From: SZAS-79 sp031376265
Lineage (GTDB): Bacteria; Pseudomonadota; Gammaproteobacteria; Burkholderiales; SG8-39
DNA length: 11,740 bases
Assembly: GCA_031376265.1 (NCBI GenBank)
Contig: JANMDK010000080.1
Coordinates: 1 to 11,740, forward strand
Direction: 5' to 3'
Both the position numbers and the translations under genes were made by a program. The stretch's first letter is position 1. Each line of letters starts with the position of its first letter. This document shows, piece after piece, positions 5,615 to 11,740 of the stretch. The notes below the pieces were generated by a model. It had not been told where the DNA came from and did not search any database. It saw only the letters and a list, made by a program, of their open reading frames with translations.

Positions 5615-6637
5615 CTACCCCTTCCTGGTCCCCTCCACCACCTGCTCGATCTTGCCGATCAGGTTCGGCTCGATCTGCACTTTCCAGCGCGCGTAGATCC
5701 GGCGCGTGGCGATCTGCCACTCCTTCATCTCGGCAGGCGTAGGCACATGAACATTCACGCCTAGCGCCTTCACCCGTTCCACATCCTCTGCAAACAGCTT
5801 GCGCACCAGCCCGATCTGCTGCTTTGCCGCGTCCTGCGCCGAATCGCGCACGATCTTCTGGTCCTGCGCGTTCCAGCTCTGCCAGACCGGGTTGGCGATC
5901 GCGAAGAGCAGGATGTCGTTCGAGTAATTCCACTTGGTCACGAATTTCTGGCCGAGGGTCTGGATCTTGGCCGCGAGGAACACTTCGAGCGGATTCTCCT
6001 GCGCATCGACCGCGCCAGAGGCGAGCGCCGGCTGCGCGTCGGCCCAGCTCATGAACGTGGGGTTCGCGCCCATGCCGCTCATGATCTCGCCGTACATCGG
6101 GCTGCCGACCACGCGGATCTTGATGCCTTTGAGGTCCTCGGGCTTGACGATGGGGCGCTTGGAATTGCTGATCTGGCGAAACCCCGTCTCGCCGACCGCG
6201 AGCGGCTCGGCGCCGGCCTTGCGCACCAGGTCGAAGTAATCGTTCATCACCGCGGGCGAATTCAGCACCGCATCGAGCGCCTTGTGGTCCGGCGTGATGA
6301 ACGGCAGCGTAAACACGCCGAGCTGCCGCACGGTGCCCGACCAGTTGATCGGCGCGCCGCAAAGCACGTCGATGATGCCCTGGCGCATCGCCGAGAACTC
6401 GCGCGTCTGGTCGCCCTGCACCAGCGAGGAGCCGGGATACTGCTTGATGTTGATGCGGCCGTTGGTCCTTTCCCGCACAAGATTCGCGAAGATCTCGCCG
6501 CCCTTGCCCCACGCGAAAGCCGGCGGCACGACCGTCGACATCTTGTACTCGGCCTTGTACTGCTGGGCGCGGACGATTGCCGGGAACCCCAGCACGGTTG
6601 CAGCAGCGGCGCCTTTGAGCAGGTCGCGTCTTTTCAT
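5615..6637 (-). CDS. TRAP transporter DctP-type periplasmic solute receptor
   Basis: A 340-residue protein that captures the substrate in the periplasm and hands it to the DctQM membrane complex. MKRRDLLKGAAAATVLG with its twin arginine looks like a Tat-type signal, ending near VRAQ. Family features are FAWGKGGEIFANLV, INIKQYPGSSLVQG, the conserved arginine R175 in LKGIKIRVVGSP, and SGAVDAQENPLEV (208-220), where N215 is the usual ligand-contacting Asn. Its ribosome binding site GAGGAGAA precedes the ATG. It is the last gene of the operon, 19 nt after the second Bug gene, and no terminator hairpin is evident after its TAG. The ligand is probably a carboxylate, but the family also binds sugar acids, amino acids and aromatic acids. 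One copy of the 23-bp repeat lies inside the coding region at residues 174-180. Confidence 0.93.
   Translation of the reverse strand: MKRRDLLKGAAAATVLGFPAIVRAQQYKAEYKMSTVVPPAFAWGKGGEIFANLVRERTNGRINIKQYPGSSLVQGDQTREFSAMRQGIIDVLCGAPINWSGTVRQLGVFTLPFITPDHKALDAVLNSPAVMNDYFDLVRKAGAEPLAVGETGFRQISNSKRPIVKPEDLKGIKIRVVGSPMYGEIMSGMGANPTFMSWADAQPALASGAVDAQENPLEVFLAAKIQTLGQKFVTKWNYSNDILLFAIANPVWQSWNAQDQKIVRDSAQDAAKQQIGLVRKLFAEDVERVKALGVNVHVPTPAEMKEWQIATRRIYARWKVQIEPNLIGKIEQVVEGTRKG
6097..6119. repeat. 23-bp exact direct repeat, copy B (inside dctP)
   Basis: Identical to 4720-4742. On the coding strand it encodes IRVVGSP and the first bases of the next codon, a functionally constrained part of the receptor, so this copy is probably the original. 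Confidence 0.9.
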
Positions 6638-6656
6638 GTTCTTCTCCTCTTTGTGT

Positions 6657-7634
6657 TCAATCGGCCTTCACGCCGGCGGCACGCACCACCTTGCCCCAGC
6701 GTTCCTGTTCCTTCTTGATGTACGCGGCGTACTCGGAGGGCGTCGAGCCTATGCCCTCGGCGTCGTCGGCCGCGAAACGCTCGTGCACGAACGGGCTCTT
6801 CGCCGCCTTGGCCGCTTCGGCCGCCAATCGCCTGACGATCGCCTCCGGCATTTTCGCCGGGCCGTTGAGGCCGTACCACTGCGAAGTTTCGAAACCCGGG
6901 TAGCCCTGCTCCGCCACGGTGCCGACGTCCGGTAGCGTAGGCAGGCGCTTGGCGGTGCCTACGGCGATCGCGCGCAGCTTGCCGGCCTTGATGTGCTGCA
7001 TCAGCGGCGGCGTGCCGGCCGAAGCGGCCTGCGTGCGGCCGGCGACGAGGTCGATGACGTTCGGCCCGGTGCCCTTGTACGGCACATGCTGGATCTCCAT
7101 GCCGGTGACCTGCTTGAGGTATTCCATCGCGAGGTGGCCGGCCGAGCCGTTGCCGGCGCTGCCGTAGTTGAGCTTGCCCGGATTCGTCTTGGCCAGCGCC
7201 ACGAACTCCTTGAGGTTCTTCGCCGCAACGCTCTCGTGCACCACGTAGATCGCCGGCACGACCGCAAGCAGCGAGATCGGCGTGAAATCCTTGTCGACGT
7301 CATACGGCAGCTTCGCGTACATGAACGGGTTCATCGCGAGCGACCCCACGTGCCCGATGATCAGCGTGTAGCCGTCCGGGTCGGCCCTTGCGACTTCCAT
7401 CATCGCTACGTTGCCGCCCCCACCAGGCTTGTTGTCTATGATGATCGACTGGCCGAGGCCCTTCTCCATCTCGGCTGCCACCGCGCGCGCGACGATCGAG
7501 GAGCTGCCGCCCGGCGCGAAGGGCACCACGAGCCGGATCGGCTTGGTCGGATAGGTTTGCGCTTGCGCGCTGCAAATGCCGGCCGCGACGAGCGCGGCTG
7601 CGAACGCTCTTACTAGCACTACGATTTTTTTCAT
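6657..7634 (-). CDS. Second Bug/TctC family receptor, embedded in the TRAP operon
   Basis: A 325-residue periplasmic receptor. MKKIVVLVRAFAAALVAAG is a Sec signal ending near AQAQ. The family pattern follows: YPTKPIRLVVPFAPGGSSS, LGQSIIIDNKPGGGGNVAM, DPDGYTLIIGH, LNYGSAGNGSAGHLAMEY, the HVPYKGTGPNVIDLVAGRT block, and a C-terminal PSEYAAYIKKEQERWGKVV helix. AGGAGG lies just before the ATG. The gene sits 24 nt after dctM and 19 nt before dctP, so it is transcribed with them. Bug receptors normally serve TctAB-type transporters, which are absent here. It may deliver a ligand to a TctAB pair elsewhere, act as a sensor, or sharpen uptake of the TRAP substrate; none can be decided from the sequence. 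Confidence 0.93.
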   Translation of the reverse strand: MKKIVVLVRAFAAALVAAGICSAQAQTYPTKPIRLVVPFAPGGSSSIVARAVAAEMEKGLGQSIIIDNKPGGGGNVAMMEVARADPDGYTLIIGHVGSLAMNPFMYAKLPYDVDKDFTPISLLAVVPAIYVVHESVAAKNLKEFVALAKTNPGKLNYGSAGNGSAGHLAMEYLKQVTGMEIQHVPYKGTGPNVIDLVAGRTQAASAGTPPLMQHIKAGKLRAIAVGTAKRLPTLPDVGTVAEQGYPGFETSQWYGLNGPAKMPEAIVRRLAAEAAKAAKSPFVHERFAADDAEGIGSTPSEYAAYIKKEQERWGKVVRAAGVKAD

Positions 7635-7658
7635 CCTGCCTCCTGCCGTTATCTTAGC

Positions 7659-8957
7659 TCAGTAGCCGAGATATCTCGGCAGCCAGAGGGCAAGTTCCGG
7701 GAACAGGATCACAAGGAAGGTCACGCCGAGAAAGCTCGCGATCAGCCAGCCGACCCAGGGGATCGTCGACTCCATCGGCACCTTGGCCATCTTGCACGCG
7801 ACCATGAGGTTGACGGCCATCGGCGGCGTGAACTGGCCGACCGCGATCTTCATGGTGAGGATCACGCCGAACCAGACCGGGTCCCATTTGAAGACGGCGG
7901 CCACCGGCATGAGCAGCGGCAAGAAAATGAGGAAGATCGACACGCCGTCGAGGAACATGCCGACGAACATCAGGATCACCACGATCAGCACGATCGCGCC
8001 GAGGCTGCCCAGGCCGCTGCCTGCGATGAAGGCCGCGATCGGGTCGGCGAGGCCGAGCGTGTTGACCGAGTAAGCGAAAATGCCCGCAAGACCCAGGATC
8101 AGCATGATGATTGCCGAGAGCTCGGCGGCCTCCCGGAAAATGTCGAAGAGATCCGCGAACCGGATGCTGCGGTGGATCACCATGCCGACGAACAACCCGT
8201 AGAACACCGCGACCACCGCGGCCTCGGTCGGCGTGAACCAGCCCATGCGCATTCCACCGAGAATCAGCACCGGCGCGGCTAGCCCCCAGAAGGCTTCGCG
8301 CAGGCTCTTCCAGAACGGCGGGCGCGGCAGCGCACCCTCGCCCCGCCCGAATCCGTGCTTGCGCGAGATCAGCACCGCCGGCACGATCAGCGCGAGGCCG
8401 GCGAGCACGCCCGGGATCATGCCGGCCGCGAACAGCGCGGGCACCGAGGCGCCGGGCACCATCACGCTGTAAACGATGAACGCGATCGACGGCGGGATCA
8501 GGATGTCGGTGGCCGCCGCCGCGCCGATCACGCTCGCCGAGAAGGGCGCCGGATAGCCCGCCTTGGACATCGCAGCGATCATCACGCCGCCCACGGCCGC
8601 GGCGTTTGCCGGGCCGGAGCCGGAAATTCCGCCGAGCACCATCGCCACGCTGATCGCGACCAGCGGCAGCATGCCCGAACCGCGCCCGACGACCGCGATC
8701 GCAAACGTCACCATGCGTTGCGCGACGCCCGAGCGGTCGAAGATCGCGCCCACGAGCACGAACATCGGCAGCGCCAGCAGCGGGTACTTGGCGATGCTGG
8801 CGTAGAAATTCTGCGGCACGGCGAAGAGGCCCCAGAGCTGCGCGTCGGTATTCGCCACCGCGATCGCAATCGCGCCGCCGATCCCGAGCGCAACGCCGAT
8901 CGGCACGCCGGCCAGCATCAGCACGATGAAGAGCGTGAAAAGCAGCACGCCGGTCAT
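7659..8957 (-). CDS. TRAP transporter large permease, DctM type
   Basis: A 432-residue very hydrophobic protein, the usual length for DctM, with about 12 membrane segments. It carries out the sodium-driven substrate translocation. The ATG (8957-8955) overlaps the dctQ stop in ATGA. Visible hallmarks are VPIGVALGIGGAIAI near the N-terminus, the binding-site loop GGISGSGPANAAAVGG (109-124), DILIPPSIAFIVYS (151-164), GWFTPTEAAVVAVFYGLFVG in the middle, and GQFTPPMAVNLMVACK near the C-terminus. The frame is open well upstream, through dctQ and into the E1 beta gene, but that part is non-membrane antisense-like sequence and was excluded. Confidence 0.95.
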   Translation of the reverse strand: MTGVLLFTLFIVLMLAGVPIGVALGIGGAIAIAVANTDAQLWGLFAVPQNFYASIAKYPLLALPMFVLVGAIFDRSGVAQRMVTFAIAVVGRGSGMLPLVAISVAMVLGGISGSGPANAAAVGGVMIAAMSKAGYPAPFSASVIGAAAATDILIPPSIAFIVYSVMVPGASVPALFAAGMIPGVLAGLALIVPAVLISRKHGFGRGEGALPRPPFWKSLREAFWGLAAPVLILGGMRMGWFTPTEAAVVAVFYGLFVGMVIHRSIRFADLFDIFREAAELSAIIMLILGLAGIFAYSVNTLGLADPIAAFIAGSGLGSLGAIVLIVVILMFVGMFLDGVSIFLIFLPLLMPVAAVFKWDPVWFGVILTMKIAVGQFTPPMAVNLMVACKMAKVPMESTIPWVGWLIASFLGVTFLVILFPELALWLPRYLGY

Positions 8958-9406
8958 GGCGCTTGCTTGAGGCGGCGATAGACCTGGGCGGCGCGGAATG
9001 CGATCGCGAGCGAAAGCACCGGCACCCAGACCGTGTACCACCAGCGCGGCACGTTGAGCCCGGAGGAGGTTTCGTTGTAGCGGAAGTCGTCCCACACCAT
9101 GTCGCCGGTCAGCGCGGCAAGCACGAGAAAGAAGAGCGTCGTGATCAGCGCGCCGCCGACAGCGAGGAAGCGCCGCCGCTGCGGGCTGCCGCGCTCGAGG
9201 AAGTATTCGATGCGCACGTGGTTGTCGCGCGCGGCGGCCGCGGCCGCCCCGGCCATCGTCATCACCACCAGCAGGAAGACCGAGAACTCTTCGGTCCAGG
9301 CAAAAGACTGGTCGGAGAAATACCGCACGACGACGTTGCCCATCGTGATGCAGCAGAGTACTGCCATCGAGAGGACGGCGATCCAGTCCTCGGGGGTGCG
9401 CTTCAC
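8954..9406 (-). CDS. TRAP transporter small permease, DctQ type
   Basis: A 150-residue membrane protein with four predicted membrane segments (about 8-28, 43-60, 80-100, 123-142). W37/E39/E40 in FAWTEEFSVFLLVV and the following ARDNHVRIEYFLERG (59-73) are the standard DctQ signature. It pairs with DctM to form the membrane unit. The start is the GTG at 9406-9404, which overlaps the E1 beta stop codon as GTGA; the stop overlaps the dctM start. Both overlaps point to translational coupling along one mRNA. The frame is open far upstream, but only as a shadow of the E1 beta gene. Confidence 0.93.
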   Translation of the reverse strand: MKRTPEDWIAVLSMAVLCCITMGNVVVRYFSDQSFAWTEEFSVFLLVVMTMAGAAAAAARDNHVRIEYFLERGSPQRRRFLAVGGALITTLFFLVLAALTGDMVWDDFRYNETSSGLNVPRWWYTVWVPVLSLAIAFRAAQVYRRLKQAP

Positions 9407-10365
9407 GCGAGGAACTTCTTCGCCGCCGCGACGATCTTGGCCGCGCCGATGCGCGATTCGTCTTCCAGCGGCTGCGCATAGCCGGCGGGGATGCGCGGCG
9501 CGCCGAGGCGCTTCACGCGGATGCCGAGTTCTTCGGCGACGCTCGCCGCTATCTCGGCGCCGAATCCCGCGACCTGCACCGCCTCGTGCACGACCAGCAG
9601 CTGCCCGGTGTTCGAGCACGATTCGAGCACCGTCTCGCGGTCCCACGGCCAGATCGTGCGCAGGTCGATGAGCTCGACCGAGATCTTCTCCTTCGCGAGC
9701 GTTTCGGCGGCGGCTTCGCAATCGTGTACCGAGCGCGACCAGGTCACGATCGTGAGGTCCTTGCCCCGACGAGCGATGCGCGCCTTGCCGAGCGGGACTT
9801 CGGTTCCGGCGACGACGTCGCCTTCGATGCCCCAGAGCTCCTTGTGCTCCATGTAGACCACCGGGTCGCCGCTCGCGAGCGAAGCCTTGAGCAGCGCGTA
9901 GTTGTCCGCGGGGGTCGACGGGCAAACCACGGCGAGGCCCGGGATATGCGCGAACCACGCCTCGAGCGATTGCGAATGCTGCGCGGCCGAGGCGCTCCAC
10001 AGCCCGATCGGCATGCGCGCGACCAGGGGCACGCGCCCTTGCCCGCCGAACATGAAGCGGTTCTTCGCCGCCTGGTTGACCAGTTCGTCGATCGCGCAGA
10101 GCGCGAAGTCCACCACGCGCATCTCGACCACCGGCCGAAGCCCGGCCAGCGCCATGCCGACTGCGGCGCCCATGATCGTTGCCTCGGAGATCGGCGTGTC
10201 GATGATGCGCGACGGGCCGAATTCCTGCGGCAGCCCGCGGTACTGTCCGAAGATGCCGCCGCGTCCGAGGTCCTCGCCAAGCGCAACCACGTTGGGGTCG
10301 GTGCGCATCGCCTCCTGCAGCGCGAGGCATGCGGCCTGGGCGTAGTTCATGGTCGCGGGAGTCAT
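9403..10365 (-). CDS. TPP-dependent dehydrogenase E1 component, beta subunit (AcoB/PdhB-like)
   Basis: A 320-residue protein. With the alpha subunit it would form an alpha2beta2 E1 that decarboxylates a 2-oxoacid (or cleaves acetoin) using thiamine diphosphate in the cytoplasm. Features: NVVALGEDLGRGG (E31 region), TPISEATIMGAAVG (E61), VDFALCAIDELVNQAAKNRFMFGG (split here as VDFALCAIDELV and NQAAKNRFMFGG, 85-108), QHSQSLEAWF (129-138, active-site His), VVCPSTPADNYALLK, and DLRTIWPWDRETV. ATG 10365 is preferred: it overlaps the alpha stop as ATGA and has GGAGG 6 nt upstream; a GTG two codons earlier is possible. Next to AcoAB-type proteins no lipoyl E2 or E3 gene follows; the TRAP genes do. 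Confidence 0.92.
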   Translation of the reverse strand: MTPATMNYAQAACLALQEAMRTDPNVVALGEDLGRGGIFGQYRGLPQEFGPSRIIDTPISEATIMGAAVGMALAGLRPVVEMRVVDFALCAIDELVNQAAKNRFMFGGQGRVPLVARMPIGLWSASAAQHSQSLEAWFAHIPGLAVVCPSTPADNYALLKASLASGDPVVYMEHKELWGIEGDVVAGTEVPLGKARIARRGKDLTIVTWSRSVHDCEAAAETLAKEKISVELIDLRTIWPWDRETVLESCSNTGQLLVVHEAVQVAGFGAEIAASVAEELGIRVKRLGAPRIPAGYAQPLEDESRIGAAKIVAAAKKFLA

Positions 10366-11378
10366 CTCCACCTCCCCTTGCCGCTGTCCATGATGTCTTC
10401 ATAGGCTGAGGCCGGCTCGGGCCACGGTGAGCTCTTGGCGATTGCCAGCGCGACTTCGACTTCGATCCTCGCCGCCGCATCGATCGCATCCATCGACGCC
10501 GGCGGCTCTCCCGCTTCGAGTAGTTCGTTTCGCGCAAGCCGGAGCGGGTCGTATGCAAGCGCCTGCTCGACTTCCTTCGGGTCGCGATAGGCGCCGGGGT
10601 CCACGGAGACATGGCCCTTGAAGCGATACGTCACCGCGTGAAGGAAAGCGGGGCCGTTGCCATGCCGCACCGAATCGATGAGTTCCCCTGCGGCGCGGTC
10701 CACGGCGACCACGTCGTTGCCGTCCACCTTTGCGCAGCGGATGCCCATGCTTTTCGCGCGCGCCGAAGGCCCGTCGCCCGCCGTCATCGGCCCGGTCGGG
10801 GTCGTTGCCGAAATGCGGTTGTCCTCGCAGATGAAGAGCACCGGGAGCTTGTAAACGCCGGCCCAGTTGAGCCCCTCGAGGAATGGGCCGCGGTTGACCG
10901 CGCCGTCGCCGAAGAAGCACGCCACGATATGCGGCGACTTCTTCACCTTGAGCGCATGCGCCGCGCCCACCGCGATTGGGATGCCTGCCGCGACCACGCC
11001 GTTGGCGCCGAGCATGCCCACGGAAAAATCGGCGATGTGCATCGAGCCGCCCTTGCCGCGGTTGTAGCCGGTCGAGCGGCCGAACAACTCGCACATCATG
11101 CGGTTGAGGTCCGCGCCCTTGGCCAGGGTGTGTCCGTGTCCGCGGTGCGTGGAGGTCAGCAGGTCCTCGCGAAAGAGGTTGGCGCAAACACCGGTGGCCA
11201 CCGCTTCCTGCCCGGTGGACAAGTGCAGCGGGCCGCGCACCAACGCGGGAGTGCTGCTGGCCGCAAGGCCCCAGGCCTGCACGCCGCCCTGGCTGGCGAT
11301 TTCGGCGGCGTTCTCGAAAGCGCGGATGCGCGCCATCGTGCGGTAGAGCGGAATCAGTCTCGGGTTCGGGGCAGGCAC
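10362..11378 (-). CDS. TPP-dependent dehydrogenase E1 component, alpha subunit (AcoA/PdhA-like)
   Basis: A 338-residue protein of the E1 alpha family (pyruvate, branched-chain or acetoin dehydrogenase type). LIPLYRTMARIRAFE opens the conserved fold. Further hallmarks are HLSTGQEAVATGV (52-64), TSTHRGHGHTLAKG (75-88), NRGKGGSMHIAD, and the thiamine diphosphate motif, which begins GDGAVNRGPFLEGLNWAG (157-174) and ends CEDN (184-187). EDN replaces the more common ENN. A segment of roughly 15 residues (about 31-50, QAWGLAASSTPALVRG) appears inserted before HLSTGQEA, where other members have a short loop. The GTG start at 11378 is chosen because it keeps LYRTM; its ribosome binding site is weak. 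It is the first gene of the operon. The substrate is not determined, acetoin or a 2-oxoacid being most likely. Confidence 0.92.
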   Translation of the reverse strand: MPAPNPRLIPLYRTMARIRAFENAAEIASQGGVQAWGLAASSTPALVRGPLHLSTGQEAVATGVCANLFREDLLTSTHRGHGHTLAKGADLNRMMCELFGRSTGYNRGKGGSMHIADFSVGMLGANGVVAAGIPIAVGAAHALKVKKSPHIVACFFGDGAVNRGPFLEGLNWAGVYKLPVLFICEDNRISATTPTGPMTAGDGPSARAKSMGIRCAKVDGNDVVAVDRAAGELIDSVRHGNGPAFLHAVTYRFKGHVSVDPGAYRDPKEVEQALAYDPLRLARNELLEAGEPPASMDAIDAAARIEVEVALAIAKSSPWPEPASAYEDIMDSGKGRWR

Positions 11379-11379
11379 G

Positions 11380-11405
11380 CTCGGGGCCGGGCCTCTCGGG
11401 GCCGG
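11380..11405. repeat. Tandem direct repeat before the E1 operon
   Basis: CTCGGGGCCGG occurs at 11380-11390 and 11395-11405, a 15-bp period, immediately upstream of the E1 alpha GTG. It may be a chance result of GC-rich slippage or part of the leader. Confidence 0.6.
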
Positions 11406-11574
11406 TTCCTGTGAATTATTTGGCGCAATCCTATCCGAAATCCGCGCTTTCCTAGTGGCTGTAGGACAAAACCAACAGGCGAATCAGGGACCTGCGGACA
11501 GTATTCAGTCGCAACCAAGCCTATCTTTACGCCATCGATAACGCCCCGGCAAACGGGGTGTCAGGAGAGCGGAA
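11406..11574. promoter_or_regulatory. Divergent upstream region of the E1/TRAP operon and the small ORF
   Basis: This gap must hold the promoter of the six-gene operon on the minus strand, and perhaps that of the small membrane protein on the plus strand. It is less GC-rich than its surroundings. I see no convincing sigma-70 or sigma-54 pair and no regulator gene beside it within the window. Confidence 0.35.
11541..11561 (+). promoter_or_regulatory. Leader hairpin upstream of the small membrane protein gene
   Basis: ACGCCCCG (11541-11548) and CGGGGTGT (11554-11561) can pair as an 8-bp stem with one G-U pair and a GCAAA loop. The stem ends two bases before the AGGAGAG ribosome binding site, so it could protect the 5' end or affect translation. 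There is no U-run, so it is not an intrinsic terminator. Confidence 0.45.
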
Positions 11575-11727
11575 ATGTTGTGGAACGGCGGAATGCTCGG
11601 CCTAGGATTCGCAAACTTCGACAGCTCGGTGGCGCTTCCCGCGCTTGCGTGGGTTGTCGTCGGCTGTGCGGTCGCCTGGGCCCTTGAGGAATCGACCGGC
11701 TTCTGGAAAGCCTTCCTGGAAGACTAA
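11575..11727 (+). CDS. Small single-span membrane protein, 50 residues
   Basis: The ORF starts at ATG 11575 with AGGAGAG (11563-11569) at ideal distance and ends in TAA. Residues about 18-40 (SVALPALAWVVVGCAVAWAL) form one hydrophobic membrane helix; a short acidic amphipathic tail follows (EESTGFWKAFLED). The N-terminus MLWNGGMLGLGFANFD is weakly hydrophobic and Gly-rich. I do not recognise the family. The strong ribosome binding site and the coding-like composition support a real gene. A purine-rich AAAAAGG after the stop may be the ribosome binding site of a further gene beyond the window edge, in which case this is the first gene of a plus-strand operon. Confidence 0.65.
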   Translation: MLWNGGMLGLGFANFDSSVALPALAWVVVGCAVAWALEESTGFWKAFLED

Positions 11728-11740
11728 AAAGGTAAAAAGG

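Noticed and set aside
8958..10612. Long minus-strand frame upstream of the DctQ start
   Set aside because: It is an out-of-frame reading of the E1 subunit genes; only the part from the GTG at 9406 shows DctQ membrane segments.

Overview
The window is a high-GC bacterial chromosome segment of about 11.7 kb. Two extracytoplasmic Bug/TctC-type solute receptors, a complete TRAP transporter and tightly packed operons suggest a betaproteobacterium of the Burkholderiales type. This is an inference from gene content; there is no rRNA or other marker gene here.

Layout, left to right. (1) Positions 1-801, minus strand: the N-terminal 267 codons of a protein with a small beta-rich domain followed by a caspase/CHAT-like fold that carries a His-Cys dyad; it runs off the left edge. 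(2) 947-2669, plus strand: a two-gene unit of a Bug/TctC periplasmic receptor and a maleate-isomerase/arylmalonate-decarboxylase-like enzyme with two catalytic-type cysteines. (3) 2670-5614: an accessory island. It holds a GSU2403-type nucleotidyltransferase gene whose AT-rich leader has four alternating copies of a 14-bp motif, the last one running into the start codon. Two type II toxin-antitoxin modules follow on the minus strand: RHH + PIN ribonuclease, and RHH + GNAT acetyltransferase. The second module has a promoter-operator that predicts a nearly leaderless antitoxin mRNA. (4) 5615-11378, minus strand: a six-gene operon, read right to left as E1 alpha, E1 beta (thiamine-diphosphate 2-oxoacid/acetoin dehydrogenase type), DctQ, DctM, a second Bug receptor and DctP. 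Start/stop overlaps of 4 bp link the first four genes. (5) 11379-11740: a regulatory gap and a 50-residue membrane miniprotein gene on the plus strand, preceded by a hairpin and a strong ribosome binding site.

How the parts fit: the right-hand operon links TRAP uptake of an organic acid or similar compound to TPP-dependent decarboxylation, but no E2 or E3 gene is present. The Bug gene inside a TRAP operon is the odd element. The left-hand Bug + isomerase pair also suggests uptake of a small (di)carboxylate. The middle island looks acquired.

Most notable signals: the repeat-array leader of the nucleotidyltransferase gene; an exact 23-bp repeat shared by the intergenic space next to the GNAT gene (4720-4742) and the interior of dctP (6097-6119); the caspase-like protein; the hybrid Bug/TRAP/E1 operon; and the predicted leaderless antitoxin. 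All functional statements come from reading translated sequence by eye; no database search was run.
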